Of a stretch of 64,000 bases of DNA, positions 22,201 to 33,869 are shown piece after piece. The stretch is from contig NC_081147.1 in the NCBI RefSeq assembly GCF_958295425.1, positions 825,690-889,689 of the forward strand, given 5' to 3'. Position numbers and translations under genes: made by a program. The notes under the pieces were generated by a model. It was not told where the DNA came from and made no database searches. It saw only the letters and a list, made by a program, of their open reading frames with translations. The DNA is from Solea solea. Its lineage: Eukaryota > Chordata > Actinopteri > Pleuronectiformes > Soleidae. The stretch's first letter is position 1. Each line of letters begins with the position of its first letter.

Positions 22201-23360
22201 AACAAATGAAATCCTGATGGTGTTTATGGAAACGCTGCAGGTTCCAGTTGTGTGTGACGGAGTCGCTGACTGAGCTCGCTGAAACTCACCGGCAGCTCCT
22301 CTGTGAGTTCCAGTGTCATGATGAAATTGGCTGAAAGACAACAGATTTACCCTCGTTCATTCATCTGTCACAGGCAACATCTCCGGGACACTGATTGGAT
22401 TAAAACGTTCATTTCTCTTCATCCTGCTGCCGGAAACGCATTCTGTGTCGTCTCCAGATGCTGACACGTCTCAAATCGAGTTGAGTGGAGCTGAGCAGGA
22501 CGATGATGGTGATGTTTAGAGGTGAAATATTGGACAGACTGACACCACATGAAGGATTAGGTTTCAGTTCAAGGCTCATTTTCTTGCCTTTTTTAATAAA
22601 TTCTGCAACTTAGTGCTCATTTTAGAATCGTCCTGACGTCTGAAATGACTCAATGTCTCCGTCCACTTTGAGGGGGACAAACACGAGCTACACATTTAAA
22701 ATAAGAAATCACAGGGAGTGAGTGGATGTTTACAGCAGACGGGCCGCATCGCTTCATTAAAACGTCGCGACTGCAGCTCGTCTGTCTTCTCTTAAATATC
22801 TTAACGATGGAAATAATTTATGTCCTGTGGCATTAATTGTTCATGGAGGCCCCGCAACGTCCATCTGGTCCTCAGAGCGTCTGCTGTGGAGACGACACAA
22901 GAGAGAGAGAGACAGAGAGACAGAGAGGACAGGAAGGAAGAGACATCAATACAGAAACTTCATCGCTGCTTACGTGTTCACAGAAATGTGATGTAAAGCT
23001 GTAATAAAAGGAGCGACGTGGACACAGAGTAGCTAACATTTTCAAGTGTTTTCATGGAAAATAAAGCTAAAAGTGGGACATTATGTCCCTGTGAAGTCCA
23101 GGTGATGAGGGGAGACACAATGGAAAACAAGAAAGGCAGAGACGGAATGAACTGTTTATTAAGGAGGGGTAAGAAAAAGGTTGAATGGAAGGAAACATGA
23201 AAGGATGAATGGAGGGAGAAGCGATGGACGGCTGAGAAAGACAAGGAATTTCAACAAAATTATAAAAATTCCGTACAAAACCAAAGAAATGTTTACCATT
23301 CAACATTCTGCCTCACAAAATGTCAGAAACAAATGTTACTTTAAACTTTTAACGACGTTT
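22201..23360. other. Non-coding stretch with a possible conserved block
   Basis: Includes a GAGA-rich tract near 22902-22925. 22690-22880 is repeat-free with 'ctcttaaatatcttaacgat' and 'gtggcattaattgttcatgg' and could be a conserved non-coding element. No protein frame is supported. Confidence 0.35.
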
Positions 23361-23640
23361 GCCTGTCATGTTTCCACCGAGTGGAACGTTTGGTTTGGTT
23401 TAGTTCATATTTTTGTTGTGTTTCCATTAGGAAAAGTACCACAATAAGCAGCAACAACGGTTCCATACTTTGGAACCCTTCAGTAAAAAGGTACGTTACA
23501 GTCAAGTTCCGCCCACAAACCATGTTTAAGGGTTATTACGGTGACATAACGGCGTGTTTACAGAGCTGTGACGAGCATGTTTTTACGATGTGAGACACCG
23601 TGTTTTCACCACTGTACCACGGCGTCTGTCGACCACCTAA
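23361..23640 (+). repeat. Probable hAT-type non-autonomous element fragment
   Basis: 'gtttccaccgagtggaacgt', 'ttccattaggaaaagtacca', 'gttccatactttggaaccct' and 'aaggtacgttacagtcaagt' are the style of blocks common to fish hAT MITEs. Ends and target duplication were not resolved, so the class is tentative. Confidence 0.4.
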
Positions 23641-23679
23641 ACACCACCTGCTGCTTCAAATCTCAAAGGAAGTGAAGGC

Positions 23680-23880
23680 GACCTGCTAAAGTGGAGCAAT
23701 TAGCGCTAATCAAATGGCATTCTCCTTTAAACAAATGATGTGAAAGGTCAGCGGGGCGGTGGATGTAATTGATCAGATGGCAGCTTCCACTCAGCGTGAA
23801 GGTTAGCTGATGGTGACATTTGTTAGAATCCTTTTCAGCCCTGGATTAAAGCCGCACGCTGACATTTTGCATTTGTCTGG
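23680..23880. promoter_or_regulatory. Candidate conserved non-coding element
   Basis: Unique block with 'gcaattagcgctaatcaaat', 'gatgtaattgatcagatggc' and 'cagccctggattaaagccgc'. ATTA-type sites and mirrored 'attagcgctaat' are prominent, as in homeodomain-bound enhancers. Not testable from one sequence. Confidence 0.35.
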
Positions 23881-24137
23881 CTTGTTTTTGTCCGATGTGC
23901 TCTGAATACACAGCACGAGTGTGAGGTTTCAGGTTCAGATGCCAATTTATGAATCCACTGAGGCCAACATGTACCTGTCAATCAAATGGAGTTTGTTTCA
24001 ACACAGGGTCAACGATGTTTTCTTTTTAAATTCCTCGACTAAAAATGTAATTAAGTCAACCTGTGAGAATGGAGAGCTAACATGTTAGCATCCAGTCATA
24101 GGTCAGGTTTAGGTTTAGGTTAATAGAGCTGTAAAAC

Positions 24138-24275
24138 ATCTTCATCACACTGTGAGACACAAACTGAAGTGTGTAAACCACTCACTCTCCCACACCAAAC
24201 CCCATAGAGAAAATCAGTGTTTTTAGCTCAAAGGGACAAAGGAGCTGCTGGTCCTCTGCTGCCTCGTGTGGTCAT
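24138..24275 (+). repeat. Family A element, left-arm fragment
   Basis: 'cactgtgagacacaaactga', 'cactctcccacaccaaaccc' and the first core block 'ctgctggtcctctgctgcct'. It is truncated at 'gtgtggtcatgg' in the core. Confidence 0.8.
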
Positions 24276-24827
24276 GGATGATTTTGTGTTTTTTATTCAA
24301 TGAGGCATCTAGAAAAAGAGTATTCCATGAACTGAACCTGCAACGTCTGAACTCCAGAAACCCTCTGTCGAAGTTTCTCCGCTGTGTGTGTGTGGTTTTC
24401 TTTTTTTAACTTTCATCATGTGACCGCACAGAAGCTCAGAAGAAGAAGCCGAGTCTGAAAAAAGTCTGAGGAACACGAGTTAACAAGACAGAAGAAATGT
24501 ATTCTTCACTCGCAGGCTTTTTTGAAAAAAGCTGCTGGTGTTGAAAGAGAAGCCGAGCAGCTCTGGTGTGTTTTCTCCGTCTGCCCAGTGACCCCAGCAG
24601 AGCAGGAGGTGTTTCTGCATGATGAACCGCATGTGTCCATCTCTGCAGGGAGGAAGAGGAGGAGGAGGAGCAGGAGAGGTGAGGGAGGAGGAGGGAGATT
24701 CCTCCTTCATCCAGAAATAATCCAATTCCACGGGAGGATGAACCACACGTCCACACCGCCGCTCTCAACTTCAGCACCATGAAAAGAGCTTTAGAGTCAG
24801 AGCTGCTGAGGAGACACCCCAGAGACT
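24276..24827. other. Non-coding stretch
   Basis: Holds a GGA-rich tract (about 24650-24700). Overlapping frames on both strands are driven by that tract. No gene called. Confidence 0.5.
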
Positions 24828-24829
24828 GT

Positions 24830-24861
<32 letters not shown>

Positions 24862-25021
24862 GAGCGAGAATATCAACAGTGTCCCAGTGTAGCAGCTTCT
24901 CTTTTACACACACACACACACACACACACATACACACACATACAGATGAGGAAACTGATGCAACAACTTGTTTGGACTCAAAGTTTTTTTTTCTGAACAC
25001 ACACACACACACACACACACA
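24828..25021. repeat. Cluster of GT and CA microsatellites in opposite senses
   Basis: (GT)n at 24828-24862, (CA)n at 24906-24943 and (CA)n at 24998-25021. The first is complementary to the other two, so the segment can fold into alternative large hairpins. Confidence 0.9.
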
Positions 25022-25551
25022 GGGGACCGTCATTCTCCATCCACCAACAGTGGACTTCTGTTTTTGGTCCTTTTTTAATAATAAAAATAGAATAGAACAT
25101 TTTCTTTCATGGTCTTTTATCATAATCTTACTTCAAATGTGATTTTTATTATTTAATATGAAAAAGAAAACAAAGGACCTGAAAAATGTCCCCTGTTAGC
25201 GTGAAGGTCCCCGGTTATTGAGTGTGTACCGACGCCGAGGTCCACTGCTGGACAGGTTGACGAATTCACACACACATTTTTGTATAGTGTCCTTTGTGAG
25301 GACACTCATAGACTTGGACTCTTTTAAACAGTTACCACAGACCAATGATTATTTATTGTTTTTAAAGTGTTTAATATTTAGTTTACACACAAGTTAAGCA
25401 ACATGTTTTCTATATTTGTTGTAATTAAAGTGTTTTATTTGAGCAGACGGACGGAAATAAAGGAAAAGTTACTGAAAACATGGGCAAAGAAATCAATTAT
25501 TAAGTCACTTTATTACTTTTCCTATTTTATTTGTACATTAACTGTATTTTC
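25022..25551. other. AT-rich non-coding stretch
   Basis: No gene, RNA or clear repeat is visible. Confidence 0.5.
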
Positions 25552-25613
25552 CTATATATGTATATATATACATATATATATATACATATATATACATATA
25601 TGTATATATATAT
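25552..25613. repeat. (TA)n / (TATACA) microsatellite
   Basis: Alternating TA with spaced 'catata' interruptions. Self-complementary. Confidence 0.92.
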
Positions 25614-26639
25614 TGTTCCAGTTATTATTAAATATATTAAAAGTTTTCCCGGTTCCTTGATGAAAATCGTCGCCATCTTTTTATAATTTCGATTTGCAGT
25701 TTTTTTTTTTTTAAAAAGCGTTTGCTCCATGAATCCGAGGACACGCTCCTCGCCCTCGTCCTCGTCCTCCAGACCTGTGTCTCACTGTCTGTCTTTGCCA
25801 CAGGGAGTGGTTGTCATTCATCCATCACCATGACGACAGGCCCGCGGGCGTCCATTCGTCTCTTGCCTGTCTCACTTTTTTTCTTAATTATCTGCGGTGC
25901 TAACGATGATTGTTGTCGTTGCGTTTCTAAACTTTTTAAAACCTGCGACGTCGTCGCCACCTTTGGAAAAACCTTGGCCAAGGTGACACGGGAGGAGTTT
26001 TTAATTTCCAGAGAAATGAAATGAAAAGAAGAATAAAAAAAGGAGAAGTAATCCTGCGCTGTGACACAAACTCTGAACCAGCTGCAGGTTTTAATTAGCG
26101 CTGTGAGAAAAGCTTCTTCTTCTCTGGGATTAAACGGCGACGCGGCGTCAGATCAGGAGGTGAAGACAATCATCAAATCCTGTCGTTATTAGCGCGTTTG
26201 TTAGCGTGTTCTCGCTATCGTGGACTCTTGTCATGAACTCGTTTCCATTTTTAAAGCGTGTGAGGAAGTAGAAGTTGTTGATGACGCTGACTCGAGGCTC
26301 AGATATATACGTGTTACATATACGTTACATATAAACGGTCTATATTTACAGCAGAGGATTTTCTTTCATGTGGCACAAACAGGGAAAATCACTGTCACCT
26401 CATTATCTCTCATTATGTCACTCTTCAACAATATTAACCACAACGTCCTCATATATTGTACATTTATCCATGTGGAAATGCATGTTTACTATATATTACC
26501 TTCACGTTTACTGTCTTCCTCATGTGAATGTCTATTATTTTTCACAGTTTGTTGTTATCTCTTCATTTTGTACTTTTCTATGTGAATTATAACTTAACTT
26601 TTTTAAAAACTTCATCTATTACATTTTAGAGAAACGTGG
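25614..26639. other. Non-coding stretch
   Basis: A 100-codon frame at 25722-26024 and a 121-codon frame at 26220-26585 lack any domain-like pattern and sit in AT-rich sequence. I do not call them. Confidence 0.45.
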
Positions 26640-26860
26640 ATGGAGCGCGCCAAGATTAAGTTGCACCAAATTTCCCAAAACTTGGTGGGAACTTGTTTTA
26701 GCCCAAGACGAACAAAAAAGTCCATTATGACGACGGCCTCAACGTAAAAGCAAGTCACCATCTTGGCAATTTGCGCACTTCGTAAATGAACTAACTCGTC
26801 TGAGCGTGTTTATCGTACAAACATCAGAAATGTGACAGTCATTGTTTGTGTCATGAGTTG
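26640..26860 (+). repeat. Family B dispersed repeat, 5' part
   Basis: 'aagttgcaccaaatttccca', 'aacttggtgggaacttgttt', 'agcccaagacgaacaaaaaa' and 'gtgtttatcgtacaaacatc' match 47996-48160 in order. It stops there without the remaining blocks. Confidence 0.8.
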
Positions 26861-27404
26861 TTGTTTTTCCCTCTGTATGTTTATAAAATGTTGAAAACTA
26901 TAAAAACTGAGTCACTAGGAGGCTAACAGCTAACAGCTAACACAGACTAAGGCGCTAAAATTCCGACTTCCAACTACAACTGGAATGCAACATTAGCTTG
27001 ATGGCTAACTGTGGTGTTGGAGGCTCATTTGTCTCTTAAATCTCGAGATTGATGTTGTAATGATTTTGGTCTCAGTCCTGGACCGTGTCCTTCCCTTCCC
27101 TCTGCAACGTGGACGCCCCCTTCAGGCCGGAGACGTCTGGACACGTTCACAAACACAAACGTGTTCATTACAAAGACATAAAAGCGATGATCGCCGCCTC
27201 ATTAAAATCAAAACCACGGTTTTAAAGTCTCCGTCTTTGTCGGTGCGAGCAGGTCACGGAAATGTGTCTCATTTGCATATCAAAAAAAGAACGCGAGAAG
27301 AAACTACTTTAGCTCGTCTGCCTCTCTCTCTCCTTCCAGGTCATTATGTCGCTCTCTCACTTCATCACACAATGACTCAAATCTACTCTTTCACAGCGAA
27401 TCCA
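26861..27404. other. Non-coding stretch
   Basis: Unique. A 148-codon frame at 27060-27506 runs into the following minisatellite and is not called. Confidence 0.5.
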
Positions 27405-27690
27405 CAGGAGAGTCTCAGGTCCAGGAGAGTCTCAGGTCCAGGAGAGTCTCTGAGGTCCAGGAGAGTCTCAGGTCCAGGAGAGTCTCAGGTCCAGGAGAGT
27501 CTCTGAGGTCCAGGAGAGTCTCAGGTCCAGGAGAGTCTCAGGTCCAGGAGAGTCTCTGAGGTCCAGGAGAGTCTCTGAGGTCCAGGAGAGTCTCAGGTCC
27601 AGGAGAGTCTCTGAGGTCCAGGAGAGTCTCAGAGGTCCAGGAGAGTCTCTGAGGTCCAGGAGAGTCTCAGGTCCAGTAGAGTCTATTTTG
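27405..27690. repeat. 15/18-21-bp minisatellite
   Basis: The unit is 'ggtccaggagagtctca', alternating with a longer form containing 'gtctctga'. About 16 units. The mix of two unit lengths in an irregular order gives overlapping frames on both strands, none of them genes. Confidence 0.93.
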
Positions 27691-27913
27691 TGTGTGGGGG
27701 GGAGGGGAAGTGAAAATTGAAATCTGGCTTTTTCACTTGATGGATTAAGAGATTTAACAAAGACACATTCCAACTTCATCATCATCATCATCTGCATTTG
27801 GACTCAGGACAAATATTACTTGGACGGACGAATGAAAAGAATCTGGCAACAAAACACGAGAGAACAAACAGAATCTTTGATGTAAATTGAGACGAATCTG
27901 ACCCCAAAAAGTA

Positions 27914-27914
<1 letters not shown>

Positions 27915-27962
<48 letters not shown>

Positions 27963-28014
27963 TATATATATGTGTATATATATATATGTCCATAGTATAT
28001 ATATATATATTATA
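27915..28014. repeat. Long (TA)n microsatellite
   Basis: About 40 bp of pure TA, then TATG/TACA-interrupted runs. Strongly self-complementary. Confidence 0.95.
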
Positions 28015-28259
28015 CTTTTTCTTCTTTTTCACCAACTATGAAAAAATCAGACTGTAAAATATTTTTCTCGTTTATGTAAATTATTCTCTTTTACACTAAA
28101 AACGGGACAATCTGGCTTTTTCCAAATATAGGTGGGGATGTTTTAGCGACACCCCCACAGTCGTACAATTGGACGACTTTCATGGTAGCCCCACCCCTTT
28201 TTATGGTCGTCGTCGTCTGTGCTGGGGTCACATCGGGTCACTGAGGCCAGGAAAAGTGG

Positions 28260-28450
28260 TTGCTTTGATGCTAAAAGGCCTCTAAACGGTGCGATGGGCG
28301 CGCGGTGATCGCCTGCTCTGGTCTGGCACTCGGAGCAAGGCATCAATAAGCAATGAGGGCTCGGATGTGAGGAGAGCGAGGAGCTCTTCATTAGCTGTCA
28401 CGCGGCGGCGGCGGTGGCAGCCTTCACTTCCCTCTTTTATCTCAGATGAG
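28260..28450. promoter_or_regulatory. Candidate conserved non-coding element
   Basis: Unique, mixed-composition block with 'ggcatcaataagcaatgagg' and 'gctcttcattagctgtcacg'. It is open on both strands but has no protein-like bias. It is followed by a C/T-rich tract at about 28489-28535. Confidence 0.28.
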
Positions 28451-28693
28451 TCACTCTTCATCTGTGGGTGTTTCAATCCGACGGGTCGGCCCCCTCCCCC
28501 TCCCTCCTCCCCCCTCCTCCCCCCTCCTCCCCCCCGGCCTTTCATGTTTTAAATCCACACTCTTGTTCTCCATGTGTCACCTCCAGTCATCCTCTCCCTC
28601 TCAATTAAACCTCCTCCTCTTTTCCTTCTTCTTCAAAATCAAATGAGCAGAAATTGTGGGCGAATTAAACCCAAATGTGTCGCGTATTCATTT

Positions 28694-28725
28694 ATTCACT
28701 CACTCACTCACTCACTCACTCACTG
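28694..28725. repeat. (CACT)n microsatellite
   Basis: About eight CACT units. Confidence 0.95.
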
Positions 28726-29500
28726 ACCTGCTGCAGCCAATTAGAAGACGAGGAGTGTTTCCTTTCCTGATCACTGATGTGTCGTGTGATCTCCGGCGTG
28801 TGATGGAGGGAGCGAGTTCATCTCCGCTCACCTGAGTCGTGTTGGAGGTGAAAATGCGACGACTTCCTCGTGTTTTTCATTTTCATTCTCGTCCCGTATG
28901 TGAACAAATTGGTCACGCTGTGTGGATCCAGAGAGAGAAACTTTGTCATTATGTAAATGTGTGTGTGTGTGTGTGTGTGTGACTGCTGCTCCTCATTAAA
29001 CCAAACCCAAAGCCCTCAGACTTAAAGAGTGTCGGCCTCGCTCTGTCGGGTCTGAGGATTACTGAACTCTCACCCGGGTTCAGCCGCGACGTCACCTCAG
29101 CGACACGTTTGTTCCACGTTTACACGCCGGGAGAAACTTTCTGTGCTCCACCGGCGTCACATGCGTCCAAAACACGCTTTTTCCTCCAGTCGAAGAATCT
29201 TGTGAAAACATGAAAACATGAAAACATGGCTGCCAGTGTGGAATCACCTGAACGAGATGTTTGTCGTACATTTACAGCCGAGATAGTTTTTGTCTCATTT
29301 TGGGTCGAGAAGTCTTTGTTTTTGTATAAAAGAACAGAAGAAGAAGAGCGGGTTTTTCTTTTTAGCGACAGTTTGGTTCAAGAGTCACGACAAAAACACA
29401 GCGAACCAACGTCACGTCACATCAGAAACATCGTTTTTCTCCATCATGAAACAACTGACTTCAACTCAAAAATACGCTATTCACGACATTTAAACATGAA
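28726..29500. other. Non-coding stretch with a GT microsatellite
   Basis: (GT)n at 28959-28981. A 130-codon frame at 29226-29618 runs into the next minisatellite. Its first 85 codons have no recognisable features. Confidence 0.5.
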
Positions 29501-30046
29501 AAACATGTCTCCATGTGTCTTCATGTGTCTCCATGTGTCTTCATGTGTCTCCATGTGTCTTCATGTGTCTTCACGTGTCTCCATGTGTCTTCATGTGTCT
29601 CCATGTGTCTTCATATGACTTCACGTGCCTCCATGTGTCTTCATGTGTCTCCATGTGTCTTCACGTGTCTCCATGTGTCTTCATGTGTCTCCATGTGTCT
29701 TCATATGACTTCACGTGTCTCCATGTGTCTTCACGTGCCTCCATGTGTCTTCATGTGTCTCCACGTGTCTCCATTTGTCTACACATGTCTCCATGTGTCT
29801 TCACGTGTCTTCATGTGACTTCACGTGTCTCCATGTGTCTTCAGGTGTCTCCATGTGTCTTCATGTGACTTCACGTGTCTCCATGTGTCTTCATGTGTCT
29901 CCATGTGTCTCTATGTGTCTTCACTTGTCTCCATGTGTCTTCATGTGTCTCCACCATCTGTCTTCATGTGACTTCACGTGTCTCCATGTGTCTTCACGTG
30001 TCTCCATGTGTCTTCACGTGTCTCCATGTGTCTTCACGTGTGTGCA
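29501..30046. repeat. 10/20-bp minisatellite of E-box hexamers
   Basis: Units 'ccatgtgtct' and 'tcatgtgtct' alternate, with cacgtg, catatg and caggtg variants. From 29501 to about 29950 the 10-bp register is unbroken over 45 blocks. A 'caccatctg' irregularity at 29951 shifts it once. Nearly every block holds a CANNTG hexamer. The long CLHVSS-type reading frames are artefacts of the repeat. Confidence 0.95.
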
Positions 30047-30659
30047 GAGACTTTATGTCATGGAGTCAGTTCCTGTGCTTTTATTTTGTTAAACTTCTTG
30101 GTTTCCTGTGTTTCAGGAGGCCCGGCTGTTCGTAGGGGGGCGGAGCTTCTGGGCCACTCACCTGTGACTCATCTGCTCGTTTATTCTGTGATTTGTGGAT
30201 CCCTGAGACGCTCAGTCCTCGCGTGTCTTCACTTCCCTGGACGGCGATGATTAAAGAATCTTCATCAGAAACAAAGACGTCTTTAAAGACACTTCCTGAG
30301 TTTGTTTGTTTTCACAGCGACAGAAAGGAAAGTGAAGTCAAAAGTGATGAAATGATGAAACTCTGATGAAAATGCAGAAAGAAAAGATGAATTCAAAGAG
30401 GGAAGAGAAGGCGCAGCAGAGGTCAGAGGAGTCCTTCTCCCTCTGCCTGCAGCAGCACTCACACATGCAGCAGCAGCAGCACTCGCATGTTTAAATGATG
30501 CACGCGTGTTCTTGTCCGTGTTCAAAGCTCTTTCATCACAAACACAAAAACCAGAGGAAATCACATCAAAGTTTTTACCCAGTTGTTCCCGCAGAGGTTC
30601 CATGTATGTGCCTCTTTAATGGAGACGCTCTCGTGTGGTACTCAGAGATGTTTAAGTGG
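30047..30659. other. Non-coding stretch
   Basis: Contains a GCA-rich tract near 30450-30482. No gene is supported. Confidence 0.5.
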
Positions 30660-31122
30660 GTTTGTGTGAGCGCCCCCTGCCTCCGCAGAGAGTGGAAACA
30701 TGGCTGCTGCAACAGGATCAGTTTAATTCTCCCACACCAAACCCCATAGAGGAAATCAGTGATTTAAGCTCGCGGGGACACAGGGGCTGCTGGTCCTCTG
30801 CTGCCTCGTGTGGTCACTTTGTGTCACTGACTTAAATCCGAACAAAGAATTTTTAAAGCCGAAGTGACAAAATGAGACATTTGAACTCAGTGATGGATGC
30901 AGCAGTGGATCAACAACTCCGGTGAATCACTGGTAAAAAATACTCCTAAAATCGCTGATTTTCTCTATGGGGTTTGGTGTGGGAGAGTTTACGGTTTATG
31001 AACTTTAGTTTCCTGTTGTAAAGTGTGTCTCACAGTGAGATAAAGACGTGAACGTGGTCTTAAGACGTCCACGTGACAGCGTGCCTTCATGTCCGGCTGG
31101 TTGTTGGTGTAGGGGGCGCTCA
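30660..31122 (+). repeat. Family A element, near-complete with damaged left arm
   Basis: The left outer box 'gagcgccccctgcctcc' (30668) precedes an arm beginning at 'ctcccacaccaaaccccata'. Core and right arm are intact to 'cttaagacgtcc'. The right outer box 'gtagggggcgctcacag' is at about 31109. It preserves both outer CTCF-like boxes in inverted orientation. Confidence 0.85.
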
Positions 31123-32504
31123 CAGACCAGTCAGTCAGTCTGTCGCCTAACTGTCCAACGGTTCGAGCGACAGGCTTTGAATTCGGCAGGTGACTTACGT
31201 AGTGTGTCAGTGTGTGCAGTGTTGACTTTGACACTGTTTGGATGAGAAATGCTGGAGATATTGATAGAAATGCGACAGGTATTTTGCTAAAAGAACGATT
31301 TATAACACAGACACACATTGTGTGGGTACTGCACTTGTTTTTGGTTAAAAATGCATGAATTCTGCTCCTGACACACCTGCCGTCCACACCGTCCAGGTGT
31401 GTTTGAAGCCTGGACGGACAGAAATGAGTATTCATGTACGTGTAGTTTCACTTTCATGTTGTCGTTTGTGTGATTACAGACTTTTAGTTTGATAACTAAA
31501 GCAGAGAGAAATGGTCTGTTCACACCTGCTCACACACACGCGGTCAGTTCAACGCGGCTCGTCGTCTATTTGAAAACACATTATTAACGTGTCAGCACGT
31601 CACATGACTGCACGTCTGACTTTAATTGATGCACCTGTCACTCGTTCTAATCGCCCGCCTCATCTGCTCATAAACGCCATAACCATAAAAATCGCTGTCA
31701 CCGCGTCAGAACAGTCACGAGCAACCGCACGCCAACGCCACTGCCAATAAAGCAGGAGGAGGAGGAGGAGGAGGAGGAGGGGCCGGTGTCTGTGAAGGCG
31801 TTGGACATCTGGCTGGGTTCTCAGAGCTCGTCCTCGCGGCGAGCAGAAATCTCCCGTGACAAAACATCAGTGGAAGCTCCTCCGCAGCCATATGCTGCCT
31901 TTAAAAGACGCCGCTTTCACCCACTTTGCATCACGGACGGCGTTTAAAGGCTCCTCTAAGTGCTCGTTAATGACGGCACATCCAGCATGTTTGGCCAGGA
32001 CCTTAATCGCCTCCCCCGCCACTCTGAACTGCTGACCGGCCGCGGGCTCCCTCGTCGTTCCTCCTCCTCCTCGTCACTGACGCTTTGAAGACTCGTGCCG
32101 CTGTCGTTAATCGGCAGCCGCTTTATGACAGCGGGGAGAGAAGACGCCACATCTGCAGAAAAACGACAAGAGCCGGTCCTCATTAGTGTCGGGACGAGGA
32201 GGAGGAGGAGGAGGACGGCGGCACCTTCGTCCTGATGGTGATGGATGGCAGAGAACACCGTCTGTTCCTCAGAGGTTTCCCCCCCTCAATGGCTGCTGAT
32301 GTAAAAAGTTTGACGCCGCCTCAGAGACGCTGACGGATGAGTGACAGCTGAGCACGGTCACATGGACCTCGGACTTCCTCACAAACACAACCTTCACAAA
32401 ATTCACACACAGGTTTGAGGAGCATTTCTCCTGATCACAAAGTTTCTCTGAGGATCGTCTGAACTTCCTGATGAGATCTCTGGTTCTGGAGTTTCATCTC
32501 ATGT
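31123..32504. other. Non-coding stretch
   Basis: Holds a GGA microsatellite at 31754-31781 and a GC-rich block at 31800-32260 with many overlapping frames. No gene is supported. Confidence 0.45.
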
Positions 32505-32725
32505 TCTGGTCTGGTCAATCCTCTGGTCAATCCTCTGGTCCATCCTCTGGTCAATCCTCTGGTCCATCCTCTGGTCCATCCTCTGGTCAATCCTCTGGTC
32601 CATCCTCTGCTCAATCCTCTGGTCAATCCTCTGGTCCATCCTCTGCTCAATCCTCTGGTCAATCCTCTGGTCCATCCTCTGCTCAATCCTCTGGTCAATC
32701 CTCTGGTCCATCCTCTGGTCAAATC
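32505..32725. repeat. 12-bp minisatellite with 36-bp higher-order unit
   Basis: The 12-mer is 'ctctggtcaatc', with 'ctctggtccatc' and 'ctctgctcaatc' variants. The trio starting 'ctctgctcaatc' recurs at 32605, 32641 and 32677, exactly 36 bp apart. The GQSSGPSS-type plus frame and RIDQRMDQ-type minus frame are by-products of a period divisible by 3. Confidence 0.94.
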
Positions 32726-32799
32726 TTCTACAGACAAACCAACTCCAAACCTGTGTATCAAAGACGTGAGCTAACATCACGTTTACACAAAACACTTCC

Positions 32800-33480
32800 A
32801 GCTCGACTCATAGCTCCTCCTCCACGTGGGCAGAGTCGAGAAAACCTGGTGACTTAAATATCATCATCATATTGTGATCATATCGTGAAAATATCATGAC
32901 TTAAATATCGTGATAATTTCGCAACTTAAATTTTGTGAAAATATCATGACTTAAATATCGTGACATAGATATCGTGACTTAAATATCGTGACTTAAATAT
33001 TATGACATTTATTGTGACTTAAATATCGTGACTTCAATATCATGATAATATCGTGACATAAATATTGTGACTGAAATATTGTAACTGAAATATCTTGACA
33101 CAAATATCGTGACTTAAATATTGTGACAAATATTGTGACTTAAATATTGTGACATAAATATTGTGACTTAAATAGCCTGACTTAAATATCATGACATAAA
33201 TATTGTGACATAAAAATCGTGACTTAAATATCGTGACTTAAAGATCGTCACTTAAATTACCGTAAAAATCTTAGATGTAAATATTGTGACATAATCATTT
33301 TTAGTGAAAGTTTTATTGTGTACGATGGATTTTCTCCTCCGTATGTAGACGTACTGATTCGCGTTGCGTACTCGACCTCCACGTGGGCGGAGTCATCACA
33401 GTATTGACGTGGTTTTCTCCGCGACACAAACACAGACTTGTAAAGCAGCTGTTTTGGGTGAAAGTGAATCATTCGTTTAG
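32800..33480 (+). repeat. Family D element with internal satellite, copy 1
   Basis: Starts around 'catagctcctcctccacgtg' and 'ggcagagtcgag'. Next comes about 430 bp of 12-14-bp units 'ttaaatatcgtga' (32850-33290), then 'ttgtgtacgatggattttct', 'cacgtgggcggagtcatcac' and 'aaagcagctgttttgggtga'. The same blocks, partly reordered, occur at 55125-55935. Confidence 0.8.
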
Positions 33481-33869
33481 ATTTGTTGACAGAATGGTTC
33501 AGCGAACCTCAGCTCTGTTTATGTTCTCCTTACATAATGTGAATGTTGTGCTGAAGACAAAGACCCAAACTTTGCTGACGTGGACGCATTTAAAAAACAA
33601 ATCAAATATAGAACAAGACGACGACACAACAACAACATATTCAACTCTGTGAAAAACACTTGTTTCTCAGGGAACAGGTGTTTGTTAAAATCACATGTTT
33701 ACACAGAGTGGTGGAGAGACAGAGCAGTAACCATGGCAACAGGACGGATGTTTTGAGGCTCTGTCTGTTTACTGATGGTACTGCTTAAAAAAAACACAGG
33801 AGAAAAACAAGCTTATTTAAACGACATGAAACAACAAAATATGTGCTGATTAAATGTAGCTTTTGCCTT
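33481..33869. other. Non-coding stretch
   Basis: No gene or repeat identified. Confidence 0.5.

Noticed and set aside
29513..30250. Plus frames of 90-125 codons with CLHVSS repeats
   Set aside because: All three plus frames are open because of the 10/20-bp satellite, so none is favoured.
31150..31185. tRNA B-box-like 'acggttcgagcgacaggc'
   Set aside because: No A box at the right distance and no cloverleaf can be drawn around it, so it is neither a tRNA gene nor a clear SINE head.
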